From assembly GCF_013177315.1 (NCBI RefSeq), contig NZ_CP053661.1, positions 1,860,001 to 1,924,000 on the forward strand: a DNA stretch of 64,000 nt, written 5' to 3'. Under the pieces are notes generated by a model. It was not told the origin of the DNA, searched no databases, and was given only the letters and a program-made list of their open reading frames with translations. The number at the start of each line of letters is the position of its first letter. Positions within the stretch are counted from its first letter, which is position 1. The position numbers and the translations under genes were made by a program. Source of the stretch: Thermoleptolyngbya sichuanensis A183. Lineage in GTDB: Bacteria; Cyanobacteriota; Cyanobacteriia; Elainellales; Elainellaceae. Below are positions 38,527 through 47,682 of this stretch, piece by piece.

Positions 38527-39020
38527 AGCAAGGATAGAGTGACGACAGAAGTCCGAGGCGAGAGAGGGAGGGCTAGAGGTGGCTGTACTGGTGGCTGTAC
38601 TGGTGCTGTATTAGTGGCTGTACTGAGGAACGGGGCAAGCGATGCTGTCAGCACTTATTACTCCCAAATCCATTGATACACACTCAACCGCTAACCTCCA
38701 ACGCCCCTCCAAATAGATTCACGATGGATGGGGGCCAGTCCGCAGTGAGCAGCACCTCATATCCGCTGCTTACGATTCTTATGCCAAATCTCGATAAATC
38801 TCGATGATTGATGCAGGGATTGATGCAGGCGCTTGACAGCGGAGAGATCAGGATGTGGGGTATGATGCGGCAGTTATCGCGGCCGTCAACGCGGTTATCG
38901 ATGCGCTTATCAATTGCGGCTGTCAATGCGCTGGTCAATTACAACTGAGCCGGGACAATCAGCGGTATATTATTCGGTCAGAGTCAATATACCAAAGGGC
39001 ACGTTACACCAGGAGCGGAT
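38527..39020. other. Divergent spacer between DUF928 and GATase-like genes
   Basis: About 490 bases. At 38575-38628 there are four copies of a ~12-bp unit (GTGGCTGTACTG, one of 11 bp). At 38877-38940 there is a degenerate repeat of GCGGCCGTCAACGCGGTTAT type. No supported gene. Promoters for both flanking genes are expected. Confidence 0.55.
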
Positions 39021-40421
39021 ATGAGCTTAGCCAATACACCCCAGGCGCTACATCCAGCAGCCCAAACGAGCCAGTGGCGGCTGCGTCCGGGCTATCTGAG
39101 CGAAGGAGATTCGGATTTTGAATCAGTGCATGTGCTGATTGGGCAGTTTTTGGCCGATCGCCATTCGCCTGACCCCCTACCCGATGACTCCCTCTTGACC
39201 GAAAACACCGAATTTCGATGGGGAGCGCAGAAACCCCTGGAAAAGGTGATTGCTTCCCAGGCAGAGCTAGATTTTTTGCTGCAACATCCGGCGCTGTTTC
39301 GCAGTGCGATCGCCATTATTGAACCCTGGGAACACGTCGGGCGAAACCCCCTCGGAGAAGGGGTGCGAGCTTCTCTCAACGTGGCCTACATCGCCCAGAA
39401 GATTGCCGATTGCGATTCCATCTTGTTCCCCATGTGGTCGTCGGGGCTGCTCGACCTGGATGTGGTGGTGCCGCTGATCACCGCTGGGCTGGCCGTCGTG
39501 GTAGAAGGCGGCGATCCGTCGGTTCGGGATGCCTCTACGTTTGATGGGGCCCAGTGTTCCCTGGAAGACCTGCATCGGCTGGTTGAGCGGCTGCTGATCT
39601 CGCGATCGCCCACCAGTGCGCTGGCGCTGTTCATCTGTCTGGGGCATCAATTGGCGGCGCAGGCGCATATTAACCTGATTAAACAAGCCGTCCGGGAGGT
39701 GCTAAGTCTGGACTCGCTGCCCCGCGATCCGGATGGAAAAATGCTAAAGGCTTTGCGGCGGGTGTGCCAGCGCATCGAAGCGATCGGCAGTTCGCTTAAG
39801 ATTACCAAGCGCAATGGCCATGTGATTGCCGAGGGCTGGGATCATCCAGAGTTTGCGGTGGGGCCGAACGAACACAAGGAAGTGGGCGATCGCCAGCTTC
39901 ATCACTACCAATCCCCCGATGGCGACGCGCAGGGCATTCCCGAAGAGCTAATCACTGCCCATGAAATCACCGCTGACCAGTACGAAGGCGTGATTGATAC
40001 CGCCATTGAGTATGAGCGCGAAATCAACATCGCCATGTTTCACTCGGACGAGGTGAACGAAGAAGCCATCCTGTTTGCGAACTGGGCCTACCGACTGCTG
40101 CACGATGCCATGATTCCCTACCGCTCGGTGATTGCGGGGAGCCGTCTGGCGTGGCTGCTGAAGCTGCCGGATGCGGTGGAGATCCTGTGTTCCACGACGA
40201 TCGGCGAGGAAGTTGTTACCGAGTGTTCTGCAACGTGCATCATCTATCGAGATTTTGAAAGCAAGCAGGTGCGCCGCTCGTTCACCTGCCAGTTTCACCC
40301 AGAGCTTCTATCAGATTTGCGGGCCGTGGGGCATTCTGCGCCGCCCAGCTATGCACAGCTGAAGGCCGACGATGGCGCACGGCTGTTTGCCCGCCTGCTG
40401 TACGAAGGGATGCAGGAATAG
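39021..40421 (+). CDS. Glutamine amidotransferase-like protein with large insertion
   Basis: A 466-residue protein I cannot assign to a named family. It contains class I glutamine amidotransferase motifs: a nucleophile-elbow sequence LALFICLGHQLAAQ with Cys206, and FTCQFHPELL with His426 and Glu428, the usual Cys-His-Glu triad. In ordinary GATase domains Cys and His lie about 90 residues apart. Here ~220 residues intervene, implying an insertion of roughly 125 residues that includes VIAEGWDHPEFAVGPNEH and EYEREINIAMFHSDEVNEEA. The N-terminal 195 residues look Rossmann-like, with alternating hydrophobic strands. No synthase partner is adjacent. Activity and substrate unknown. Confidence 0.7.
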   Translation: MSLANTPQALHPAAQTSQWRLRPGYLSEGDSDFESVHVLIGQFLADRHSPDPLPDDSLLTENTEFRWGAQKPLEKVIASQAELDFLLQHPALFRSAIAIIEPWEHVGRNPLGEGVRASLNVAYIAQKIADCDSILFPMWSSGLLDLDVVVPLITAGLAVVVEGGDPSVRDASTFDGAQCSLEDLHRLVERLLISRSPTSALALFICLGHQLAAQAHINLIKQAVREVLSLDSLPRDPDGKMLKALRRVCQRIEAIGSSLKITKRNGHVIAEGWDHPEFAVGPNEHKEVGDRQLHHYQSPDGDAQGIPEELITAHEITADQYEGVIDTAIEYEREINIAMFHSDEVNEEAILFANWAYRLLHDAMIPYRSVIAGSRLAWLLKLPDAVEILCSTTIGEEVVTECSATCIIYRDFESKQVRRSFTCQFHPELLSDLRAVGHSAPPSYAQLKADDGARLFARLLYEGMQE

Positions 40422-40438
40422 ACCGCAGCAAGACTGCT

Positions 40439-40480
40439 CAGGCCTGATTGCCTAAGCCTGAATGCGTAAGCCTAAATGCG
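40439..40480. repeat. 14-bp tandem repeat, about 3 copies
   Basis: A diverged unit at 40439-40452 is followed by TAAGCCTGAATGCG and TAAGCCTAAATGCG. It lies between the convergent GATase-like and membrane-protein genes. Confidence 0.75.
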
Positions 40481-40514
40481 CGCGAATGGCGGCCAGTGCG
40501 GAGGGTGCTGGACG

Positions 40515-41126
40515 CTAGCCCTGTTCTGGAAGGACTGGAAGGCTGGGAACCGTCGGGAAGCGCTTGGGCAGCAGCGCATATCCCCAACCCACCAGGCGAC
40601 GCAGAAATTTAGAGAGACTCTGGGGACGGGCGATCGCCCACACATTTAGCCCCAGGCAGAGGCCGCCCAGCCCCGTCAGCACAAAGGTCGGCAGCATCAC
40701 CACGCCCACCACAAACCAGGTAAGGATGTGCAGAAGCATGAGGACGGCGTAAAGGCTGGCAGCGCTAGTAATCCAGCGGATGGTTGAACGGGGGCGATTG
40801 CAGCCGACAAAGATTAAGGTTTGCAGCGTTGCCAGCAGGTTTGCCGGAACCAGCATCGCGCAGATCGCGAGACAGTATGTACGCGAAAAGTCGCCCATTG
40901 CCCCAAAGGTGGCGAGGTCAGACGGGGCGATCGCCGAGTGCATTGCAGCGGAATGAACCATGCCCAAAGGCAGTGCGCCCAGGTCAGATGCGGGGGCAAG
41001 CAGCGAAGCACCCGATAGCACGGCTGAGAATAGGTCGATGGCAGACATTTCTAAAAACCAGGAAATCCCAAATACAAGAGGGGCGTTTGCAACGGGTTTC
41101 CGCAGAAGAATCGCCGCTAGCAGCAC
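40515..41126 (-). CDS. Integral membrane protein of unknown family
   Basis: A 203-residue hydrophobic protein with about four membrane segments: residues ~30-55 (less certain), 85-107 (TYCLAICAMLVPANLLATLQTLIFVG), 118-150 and 150-167. The C-terminal ~30 residues are basic and cytoplasmic-looking. An in-frame ATG at 41045 would remove the first 27 residues and is an equally plausible start. No family was recognised. It sits between convergent GATase-like and upstream ispH genes on the ispH strand. Confidence 0.6.
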   Translation of the reverse strand: MLLAAILLRKPVANAPLVFGISWFLEMSAIDLFSAVLSGASLLAPASDLGALPLGMVHSAAMHSAIAPSDLATFGAMGDFSRTYCLAICAMLVPANLLATLQTLIFVGCNRPRSTIRWITSAASLYAVLMLLHILTWFVVGVVMLPTFVLTGLGGLCLGLNVWAIARPQSLSKFLRRLVGWGYALLPKRFPTVPSLPVLPEQG

Positions 41127-41228
41127 CTACCCTTTGAGGCCAGGTTACCCGATCTAACAAGGCGATGAGCCAATACTCACAAATTTGTAAACAACTGAGA
41201 CATTTGAGTGACATTTAAGCTAAGTCAC

Positions 41229-41252
41229 CAAGCCAGCCATCAAGCCAGCGCC
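41229..41252. repeat. 12-bp tandem duplication at the ispH stop codon
   Basis: CAAGCCAGCCAT followed by CAAGCCAGCGCC. The minus-strand stop TGA (41240-41242) spans the junction of the two copies. Confidence 0.72.
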
Positions 41253-42448
41253 AGGGCCCCTTTTAGCTCAAAAATTTTCTCGATCACTTCCGCCACGATG
41301 CGATCGGGGGTGGAGGCTCCGGAGGTGATGCCGACGGTGATGGGCCCGTCGGGCAGCCAGTTTTCGGTGACGGTCAGGTCATGGTGCAGCGGCTTGTGTT
41401 CGACGCGGTTGCCGGGCCCGATGCGATCGCCACTGTCGATGTGGTAGGACGGAATGCTGCGATCGATGGCGATTTCTTGCAGGTGCGTCGTGTTGGAGGA
41501 ATTGTAGCCGCCGACGACCACCATCAGGTCTAGGGGCGCGTCTACTAGGTCATACATGGCATCCTGCCGTTCCTGCGTCGCGTCGCAGATGGTATTGAAG
41601 GCGAGGAAGTGCTGATTCAGTTGGTCGGGGCCGTATTTCTGCATCATGGTGCGTTCAAACAGCTTGCCGATTTGCTCCGTTTCGCCCTTGAGCATGGTGG
41701 TCTGGTTGGCGATGCCGACGCACTCTAGGTCGCGGTCAGGGTCAAAGCCGTCGGAATAGGCGTTTTTGAACTTGGCGAGAAATTCCTGGCGATCGCCCCC
41801 TCGCAAAATATAATCCGCTACGTACTGCGCCTGCTCCAGATTCAGCACAATCAGGTACGTCCCAGCAAAGGAACTGGTGGCGATCGTCTCTTCGTGGTTG
41901 TATTTGCCGTGGATGATGGAGGTGTAGTCATTTTTCTTGTGCTTTTCCACCGAGTTCCACACCTTCGACACCCAGGGACAGGTCGTATCTACGATCGTGC
42001 AGCCTTTGTCGTTGAGCAACTGCATTTCCTGGACGCTTGCGCCAAAGGCGGGCAAAATTACCACGTCGCCCGACTCAATGCCGGAAAAGTCTTTCTGTCC
42101 ATCAGCCACCGGGATAAACTGCACCTGCATGTCTCGCAAACGCTGGTTTACAGACGGGTTGTGGATGATTTCGTTGGTAATCCAGATGCGTTCTGTGGGG
42201 AAGTGCTGCCGCGTTTCGTAGGCCATGGCCACCGCCCGCTCTACGCCCCAGCAAAAACCGAAGGCCTGGGCCAGCCGAATCGTCACGTCGCCCCGCGTGA
42301 GGGTATAGCCGTTGTCGCGGATCTGCTGGATCAGGTCACTCTGATATTCCGACTGCATCTGCCCGGAGACTTCTGCGTCGTGGCCGAAGCCCTTGCGGTG
42401 ATAGTTTTCGGAGTTGTTGAGCGATCGCTTAAATGCTTTGGTATCCAT
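41240..42448 (-). CDS. ispH: 4-hydroxy-3-methylbut-2-enyl diphosphate reductase
   Basis: A 402-residue [4Fe-4S] enzyme that makes IPP and DMAPP in the last step of the MEP pathway, which feeds carotenoids, chlorophyll phytyl chains and quinones. The cluster cysteines are Cys66 ([10 protein letters not shown]), Cys157 (TCPWVSKVW) and Cys288 ([10 protein letters not shown]). The long cyanobacterial/plant-type form is recognised by the N-terminal [13 protein letters not shown] segment. The ATG at 42448 is chosen because the protein then starts [16 protein letters not shown] as in relatives; the extra 39 residues of the longer frame are Ala/Phe-rich and unrelated. Confidence 0.94.
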   Translation of the reverse strand: MDTKAFKRSLNNSENYHRKGFGHDAEVSGQMQSEYQSDLIQQIRDNGYTLTRGDVTIRLAQAFGFCWGVERAVAMAYETRQHFPTERIWITNEIIHNPSVNQRLRDMQVQFIPVADGQKDFSGIESGDVVILPAFGASVQEMQLLNDKGCTIVDTTCPWVSKVWNSVEKHKKNDYTSIIHGKYNHEETIATSSFAGTYLIVLNLEQAQYVADYILRGGDRQEFLAKFKNAYSDGFDPDRDLECVGIANQTTMLKGETEQIGKLFERTMMQKYGPDQLNQHFLAFNTICDATQERQDAMYDLVDAPLDLMVVVGGYNSSNTTHLQEIAIDRSIPSYHIDSGDRIGPGNRVEHKPLHHDLTVTENWLPDGPITVGITSGASTPDRIVAEVIEKIFELKGALALA

Positions 42449-42577
42449 ACCCGCTGGCGCGCTGCTTGCTGGTGTACTTGCTGCTGGGAAAGCTGCTGTG
42501 AAAAATGTGAAAAATTGAACGTGCGCCGAGGCGCGTATTTTTACCCTAACAGACAAGCGGCGCATTCCAGCAACGTT

Positions 42578-42613
42578 CTCGCCGATTCCCTTGCTGATTC
42601 CCTCGCCTATTCC
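42578..42613. repeat. 12-bp tandem repeat, 3 copies, across a stop codon
   Basis: CTCGCCGATTCC, CTTGCTGATTCC and CTCGCCTATTCC are consecutive. The gene-proximal unit holds the minus-strand stop at 42607-42609. Confidence 0.8.
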
Positions 42614-43098
42614 ACCTGGCGCTCCACCGTTGCCTCCATCAGGCTAGAGAGGTAGTGGCCAGACATAATGCTGCTGGAAAGGCAGTAAGTGTTTTCGCCC
42701 AGGCGACGCAGCGTTTCAAAGCCCGTGCGACGCTGGCGATCGCCCAACACCCAGTAGCGCTGCACAATGGACTCCGGCGCGATCCAGCCCTCGCCCTCGA
42801 CGCGGCCCAGCTCGCTGTGTTGCAGAACAAAGGTGTACTGGCGATCGCTGTCGTTAAACCGCCCGCGATACTTGAAGGTAATCTTGTCGCGTTCGACGGT
42901 GGGAAACTCCAACTGCGTCACCATGTCGTACCAGTTGTCGCGTCCCCATACGACAAGGATCTTGCCCTTGACTGGCAGCAGCATGGCATCCCGATCGAGC
43001 CAGCTTCCCTGCAACAGCCAGCGACCTGCTTCCATCAAAAACGTGTGGGACACGGCACCCATTCCTCTGTCGCGCGATCGCGCCTTGCAGTGTTGCAC
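42607..43098 (-). CDS. Conserved cyanobacterial protein of unknown function
   Basis: A 163-residue soluble protein with no signal or membrane segment. It is rich in beta-strand-like alternation: [77 protein letters not shown], then [52 protein letters not shown]. This order suggests a lipocalin-like small barrel, but I cannot name a family. The true start is probably an internal codon near 43062 ([15 protein letters not shown]). It is between ispH and anmK on the same strand, with gaps of about 160 and 66 bp. Confidence 0.62.
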   Translation of the reverse strand: MQHCKARSRDRGMGAVSHTFLMEAGRWLLQGSWLDRDAMLLPVKGKILVVWGRDNWYDMVTQLEFPTVERDKITFKYRGRFNDSDRQYTFVLQHSELGRVEGEGWIAPESIVQRYWVLGDRQRRTGFETLRRLGENTYCLSSSIMSGHYLSSLMEATVERQVE

Positions 43099-43164
43099 AT
43101 GCTTCTCTGGCAGCCGTATGAACTCGCACAGAGCATCTGCATGGCGATCGATCGTAACACGCGA

Positions 43165-44463
43165 TTATCGGCGTGCCAGGTGAATTTCGCCGAGAAGGGC
43201 GGGAGCGGCAGCACCTGTCACGTCCGGGAAATTACCTGGAAAATTTTGCCAGCGCCAATGGGCTAAAACGGCAAAGGCGATCGCCTCCTTAAAGTCAGCA
43301 TGGAGTCCCACTTCATCAGTGGTCAAGACGGGGATGGGATCGAGCAGAGCAGCAAGGCGCGATCGCAGGTAGCCATTGCGACTGCCGCCGCCGCAAAGCA
43401 GCACCTGGTCGGGCATGTGTGGCAAAAAGGCGCGGTAGCTGTGAACGATAGAGGCAGCCGTCAGTTCCGTTAGCGTTGCCAGCGTGTCTGCATCGCTCAG
43501 CCCACGCTCAGCCGCATCCGCCAAACAGCGCCGCCCATACTCCGCTCCAAACAGTTCCCGCCCGGTTGATTTGGGCGGCGGCAGGTGAAAGTAGGGGTCT
43601 TGCAGCCATTGATGGACGAGTTCTAGACAGGGCTGCCCCGATGCGGCCCAGGCTCCGTTCTGGTCGTAGGGCTGTGTGCCGCCCGAAAGCTGATGCACTG
43701 CCCAGTCCAGCAGCGCATTCCCCGGCCCCGTGTCCCAGCCCAGCAGCGCATTCCCCGGCCCCGTGTCCCAGCCCAGCAGCGCCGAAACTGTCTCCGCAGG
43801 CTGGACGGGCTTGGACGCTGAACCGCATATCTCTGGCAGCACAGGCGCATGGCGCAACACCTGATGGCGCAGGGGCAAAAACGCCACATTGCCGATGCCG
43901 CCGATATTCTGCACACAGCGGGTCAACGTTGGATGAGACAGCAGCGCTGCATCGACGGGGGGAACCAGCGGCGCACCCTGACCGCCCAGGGCGATATCTG
44001 CTGCCCGGAAGTTGCTGATTGTGTGGATGCCTGTGATGTGGGCAATGAGGGAGCCGCGCCCCAACTGGAGGCTATAGCCAAGGCCGGAGGCAGCGGGTAT
44101 TAGCGAAGGCTGGGAAGACTGGGACGACTCGATTGCATCGGCGAGCCTGGCCCCCGGCGGACGGTGAAATACGGTCTGTCCGTGGGAGCCGATCAGGTCG
44201 GCAGGGGGATGGCCGGCTTGCACCTGGCGGGCGGCCTGGGCAAAGCAGTGGGCGATCGCATCATCCAGACTTGCCAACTCAGCCATCGACAGCGGCGCTC
44301 CGGCGCAGACTTCTAAGATGTGCGATCGCAGGTCTGGCGGGTAGGGAAGCGTGATGCCATTCAGCAGCGTGATGCGAAGGTTCCAACCCGCGCCCTCCGT
44401 TTCCACCAGCGCGGCATCGATGCCATCGACGGAGGTTCCGCTGATCAGGCCAATGATTCGCAT
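43165..44463 (-). CDS. anmK: Anhydro-N-acetylmuramic acid kinase
   Basis: A 432-residue ASKHA-fold kinase that opens and phosphorylates 1,6-anhydro-MurNAc to MurNAc 6-phosphate in peptidoglycan recycling. The N-terminal phosphate loop is [16 protein letters not shown]. Further motifs are [29 protein letters not shown] and, near the C terminus, [12 protein letters not shown]. The sugar/phosphate loop [11 protein letters not shown] is present twice in tandem because of a perfect 33-bp in-frame duplication (43708-43773), which adds 11 residues at a conserved site. Whether the protein still folds and works is open; the frame is intact. MurQ is not in the window. Confidence 0.9.
   Translation of the reverse strand: MRIIGLISGTSVDGIDAALVETEGAGWNLRITLLNGITLPYPPDLRSHILEVCAGAPLSMAELASLDDAIAHCFAQAARQVQAGHPPADLIGSHGQTVFHRPPGARLADAIESSQSSQPSLIPAASGLGYSLQLGRGSLIAHITGIHTISNFRAADIALGGQGAPLVPPVDAALLSHPTLTRCVQNIGGIGNVAFLPLRHQVLRHAPVLPEICGSASKPVQPAETVSALLGWDTGPGNALLGWDTGPGNALLDWAVHQLSGGTQPYDQNGAWAASGQPCLELVHQWLQDPYFHLPPPKSTGRELFGAEYGRRCLADAAERGLSDADTLATLTELTAASIVHSYRAFLPHMPDQVLLCGGGSRNGYLRSRLAALLDPIPVLTTDEVGLHADFKEAIAFAVLAHWRWQNFPGNFPDVTGAAAPALLGEIHLARR
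43708..43773. repeat. 33-bp perfect in-frame duplication inside anmK
   Basis: Two identical 33-bp units (43708-43740 and 43741-43773) encode [11 protein letters not shown] twice. Exact identity implies a recent event or recent homogenisation. Confidence 0.97.
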
Positions 44464-44517
44464 TTGCGGCTTCCCTTAGGATGAAGTGGATAAAGAGGGT
44501 GAAGTTTCCAGTCGCAA

Positions 44518-45213
44518 TTACACGGGCAGATGCTCAATGCCCCGGTTTGCGCCGATCACGACCATGAGTTCACCCTTGCGGAGGCGCATTGAGGGAATGG
44601 GGTTCACCTCAAATTTGCCATTTTGCGACAGCGCCAGCACGCTGACACCGTAGCGCGATCGCAGATCGAGTTCCACAATGCTCTTGCCGTCAAACTCTTC
44701 GGGCACGACCAGTTCCACGATGCTGTTGTCGGGGTCGATCTCAAACCGATCTAGCACGCCGGGCCGAGTGAGCGATCGCGCTAGGGTGCAGCCCATTTCA
44801 TGCTCTGGAAACACCACATGGTCGGCTCCGACTCGGCGCAGCAGCTTCCCATGCACCTCCGTCGAGGCCTTGGCAACGACATAGCGCACGCCGCCCTCTT
44901 TGATGTTGAGCGTGGTAATGATGCTTTCCTGGATGTAGTTGCCGATGGCAATGATCACCGTGTCAAAGTCGTAAACCCCTGCTTCTTTGAGGGCTGAGGG
45001 ATCGGTCGAGTCGAGGGTTAGTGCATGAGCGACGATTTCATCCGATAGGGCCTGCTCGACCAGGCGTTCTTCGGAGTCGATGCCCAGCACCTCATAGCCC
45101 AGATTGTGGAGGGTCATGCACACCGCCCGCCCAAACCGCCCCAGCCCGATAACGGCATACTGGCGAGTGCCGCCGCGCAAATTGCGAAAAAAACTGAGCG
45201 ACGAAAGATTCAC
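44518..45213 (-). CDS. ktrA: KtrA/TrkA-type K+ channel regulatory protein (RCK)
   Basis: A 231-residue cytoplasmic gating subunit. The N-terminal RCK_N Rossmann domain has AVIGLGRFGRAVCMTLHNLGYEVLGID with the GxGxxG nucleotide motif, followed by YVVAKASTEVHGKLLRRVGADHVVFPE. The RCK_C domain follows from about residue 150 (SIVELVVPEEFDGKSIVELDLRSRYGVSVLAL). It binds ATP/ADP or NAD(H) and c-di-AMP in relatives, and pairs with the membrane subunit encoded just upstream on the same strand, 81 bp away. Together they form a Ktr Na+-dependent K+ uptake system. Confidence 0.92.
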   Translation of the reverse strand: MNLSSLSFFRNLRGGTRQYAVIGLGRFGRAVCMTLHNLGYEVLGIDSEERLVEQALSDEIVAHALTLDSTDPSALKEAGVYDFDTVIIAIGNYIQESIITTLNIKEGGVRYVVAKASTEVHGKLLRRVGADHVVFPEHEMGCTLARSLTRPGVLDRFEIDPDNSIVELVVPEEFDGKSIVELDLRSRYGVSVLALSQNGKFEVNPIPSMRLRKGELMVVIGANRGIEHLPV

Positions 45214-45294
45214 AATGCCTCCAAATTAGATTTCTAAAAAATACGGGTTTTCAAACGCAAGCGGCATTGCTGGGCGCAGGGCAAACCGGGACGA

Positions 45295-46632
45295 CTAACC
45301 AACTAGCAGGTTTTCTTGGGGATAGTTGATCGAGCTGGGTTTGGGATCGCCCAGCAATGCCAGCATCAGCATCAGCACGCCCACCCGCCCGACATACATG
45401 GTGATAATCAGCACGACTTTGGACAGGGCAGACACGCTAGCAGTGATGCCTGTAGACAGACCCACCGTGGCAAACGCAGACACCGCCTCAAACAAGACGA
45501 GCGTAAATTCAATACTGGGATCGGCCAGGGTGATCAGCACGGTAGCGAGGATTACCGTCATCACGGAGCCAAACACGACGCCGATCGCTTTGATCAGCAG
45601 AGTGTTTGGAATCTGGCGGCGATAGCAAAGGACTTCTTCTTTGCCGCGCAGCACGGCCCGCGTGCATTCAAACAAGATCCGCATAGTCGTGGTCTTGATG
45701 CCGCCGCCCGTGCTGCCGGGGCTTGCGCCGACAAACATGAGCGCGATCGTGATGAATAGCCCGGTAGTGGTCATGCGTCCATAGTCGATGGTGTTGAATC
45801 CGGCGGTGCGCGGTGTGACGGACATAAACCAGGACACTAGAAACTTAGCAGGAGCATCTAGCTGGCCAAGCGTGTTGGGATTGCGAAACTCTGCTCCTAG
45901 AAACCCAACAAATCCCAGTAGCAGCAATGCCAAGGTGGTGCTAGTGGCGACTTTGAAGTTGAGCGAAAAGCAGGTGCGATTGGGCTTGCCTTTGAGGCGA
46001 TCGCGCCCCCAAAAAAACACCTCCATCATCACCTGATAGCCAATGCCGCCCAAAATAATCAGCGCTGTAATGATCAGGTTAATTGGGACTGACGTGGCGT
46101 AGCTGATCAAACTGTCTGGAAATAGGCCAAACCCGGCATTGTTGAAGGCGCTGACGCTGTGAAACAGAGCCAGCCACAGACTGCGCCCCGTGCTGTAGGT
46201 TTGAGAAAAAACGCTGAACATGGCGATCGCCCCCATCAGCTCGATCAGCAGCGTCAGCGCCACAATCGACTTGACCAACTGCACCGCGCCAGACAGTTCT
46301 TCAATATCGAGCGTCTGCTGAAGCGCCACCTTGTCGCGCAGCCCAAACCTGCGACCCAGCAACAGCAGCAAAATGGTGGTGGCCGTCATATAGCCCAGCC
46401 CGCCGAGCTGGATAAGCAGCAACACACAAAACTGCCCAAATCCAGAAAAATACGTGCCTGTATCTACCACAACCAACCCCGTCACGCAGACTGCGGAGGT
46501 GGAAGTGAACAGCGCCGTCAGCACGTCGCCCCATTGTCCGCTCTGCAAAGAAATGGGTAGCGTCAACAGTCCAGTGCCAACCAGAATTAGCGCCAAAAAC
46601 CCCAGACAAATCGTGCGTGGAACAGTCATCAT
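45295..46632 (-). CDS. ktrB: KtrB/TrkH-family K+ transporter membrane subunit
   Basis: A 445-residue polytopic membrane protein with four M1-P-M2 repeats. Selectivity-filter loops are visible as SAVCVTGLVVVDTGTYF, FNNAGFGLFPDSL, TPRTAGFNTIDY and FATVGLSTGITA, each with the conserved filter Gly. Between repeats three and four lies the G-S-T-G-G-G-I-K-T loop (GASPGSTGGGIKTTTMR) that gates the pore. It is translated upstream of ktrA, probably as one operon. It is divergent from the methyltransferase gene across about 119 bp. The third cyanobacterial subunit KtrE is not seen in the window. Confidence 0.92.
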   Translation of the reverse strand: MMTVPRTICLGFLALILVGTGLLTLPISLQSGQWGDVLTALFTSTSAVCVTGLVVVDTGTYFSGFGQFCVLLLIQLGGLGYMTATTILLLLLGRRFGLRDKVALQQTLDIEELSGAVQLVKSIVALTLLIELMGAIAMFSVFSQTYSTGRSLWLALFHSVSAFNNAGFGLFPDSLISYATSVPINLIITALIILGGIGYQVMMEVFFWGRDRLKGKPNRTCFSLNFKVATSTTLALLLLGFVGFLGAEFRNPNTLGQLDAPAKFLVSWFMSVTPRTAGFNTIDYGRMTTTGLFITIALMFVGASPGSTGGGIKTTTMRILFECTRAVLRGKEEVLCYRRQIPNTLLIKAIGVVFGSVMTVILATVLITLADPSIEFTLVLFEAVSAFATVGLSTGITASVSALSKVVLIITMYVGRVGVLMLMLALLGDPKPSSINYPQENLLVG

Positions 46633-46751
46633 ACGTGGTGCAGCGGTTGGGGATACGGTCTGGGGTGAAGTAATGAGCGGATGGACTGGCTATCCATTGG
46701 CAGAATTGCAATCCTTTTATACAGTAATACCGCTCGTGATCTCGTGAAGCC

Positions 46752-47597
46752 ATGCCAAAAACTCTACAGCAGCAAATTCAGACTTTTTATGATGCCTCGT
46801 CGGGGCTATGGGAACAGGTGTGGGGCGAGCATATGCACCACGGGTATTATGGGCCCGCAGGCACCGAGCGCAAAGAGCGGCGGCAGGCCCAAATCGACCT
46901 GATCGAAGAACTGTTGCACTGGGGCGGCGTGTCTAAGGCAACGGCGATTCTCGATGTGGGCTGCGGCATTGGGGGCAGTTCGCTGTATCTGGCAGAAAAA
47001 TTTGGGGCAGCGGCAACGGGCATTACCCTCAGTCCTGTGCAGGCGCGACGGGCGACTGAACGGGCAGCGGCGGCCGGCCTGGGCGATCGCACTCAGTTTC
47101 AGGTGGCCGATGCGCTGAAGATGCCCTTTGCCGACGGCAGGTTTGACCTGGTGTGGTCGATGGAAAGCGGTGAACATATGCCCGACAAGCTCCAGTTTTT
47201 GAAAGAGTGCCATCGCGTGCTGAAACCCGGCGGCACGTTTCTAATGGCGACCTGGTGCCACCGGCCGATTAACGAATCGCCGCTGACCCAGGAAGAGCAG
47301 GCCCACCTAGAGAAGATTTATCGCGTCTATCGGCTGCCCTATGTCATTTCGCTGGCGGAATATGAGGCGATCGCCCACAATCTAGGCTACCAAAACCTCC
47401 GCACCGCCGACTGGTCGCCCGCCGTCGCGCCTTTCTGGGACGAGGTGGTGCGCTCTGCTATCTCCCCCGCTGCTGTCGTGGGGCTATTGCGGGCCGGCTG
47501 GGGCACGATGCAGGCGGCGCTGTCGATGGGGCTGATGCAGTCGGGCTATCGGCGCGGGCTGGTGCGATTTGGCGTGCTGGCAGGCGTGAAGGAATAG
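46752..47597 (+). CDS. Gamma-tocopherol-type SAM methyltransferase
   Basis: A 281-residue class I methyltransferase. Motif I is AILDVGCGIGGSSLYLAEKFG, the post-I region has GITLSPVQARRATERAAAAGL, and motif II is FDLVWSMESGEHMPDK. The opening QQIQTFYDASSGLWEQVWGEHMHHGYYG is characteristic of tocopherol/MPBQ methyltransferases and related cyclopropane-synthase-like enzymes. It most resembles gamma-tocopherol methyltransferase (vitamin E pathway) but lacks a long N-terminal signal segment. MPBQ methyltransferase or another quinone or terpene methyltransferase remains possible. Confidence 0.75.
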   Translation: MPKTLQQQIQTFYDASSGLWEQVWGEHMHHGYYGPAGTERKERRQAQIDLIEELLHWGGVSKATAILDVGCGIGGSSLYLAEKFGAAATGITLSPVQARRATERAAAAGLGDRTQFQVADALKMPFADGRFDLVWSMESGEHMPDKLQFLKECHRVLKPGGTFLMATWCHRPINESPLTQEEQAHLEKIYRVYRLPYVISLAEYEAIAHNLGYQNLRTADWSPAVAPFWDEVVRSAISPAAVVGLLRAGWGTMQAALSMGLMQSGYRRGLVRFGVLAGVKE

Positions 47598-47682
47598 CCA
47601 AAAGTTGCACATCCCGTCTATCCCCAATCCACAATCCAAAATCCCAAACGGATCGGAACACTGTGATTGCGCTAACGCTCCC

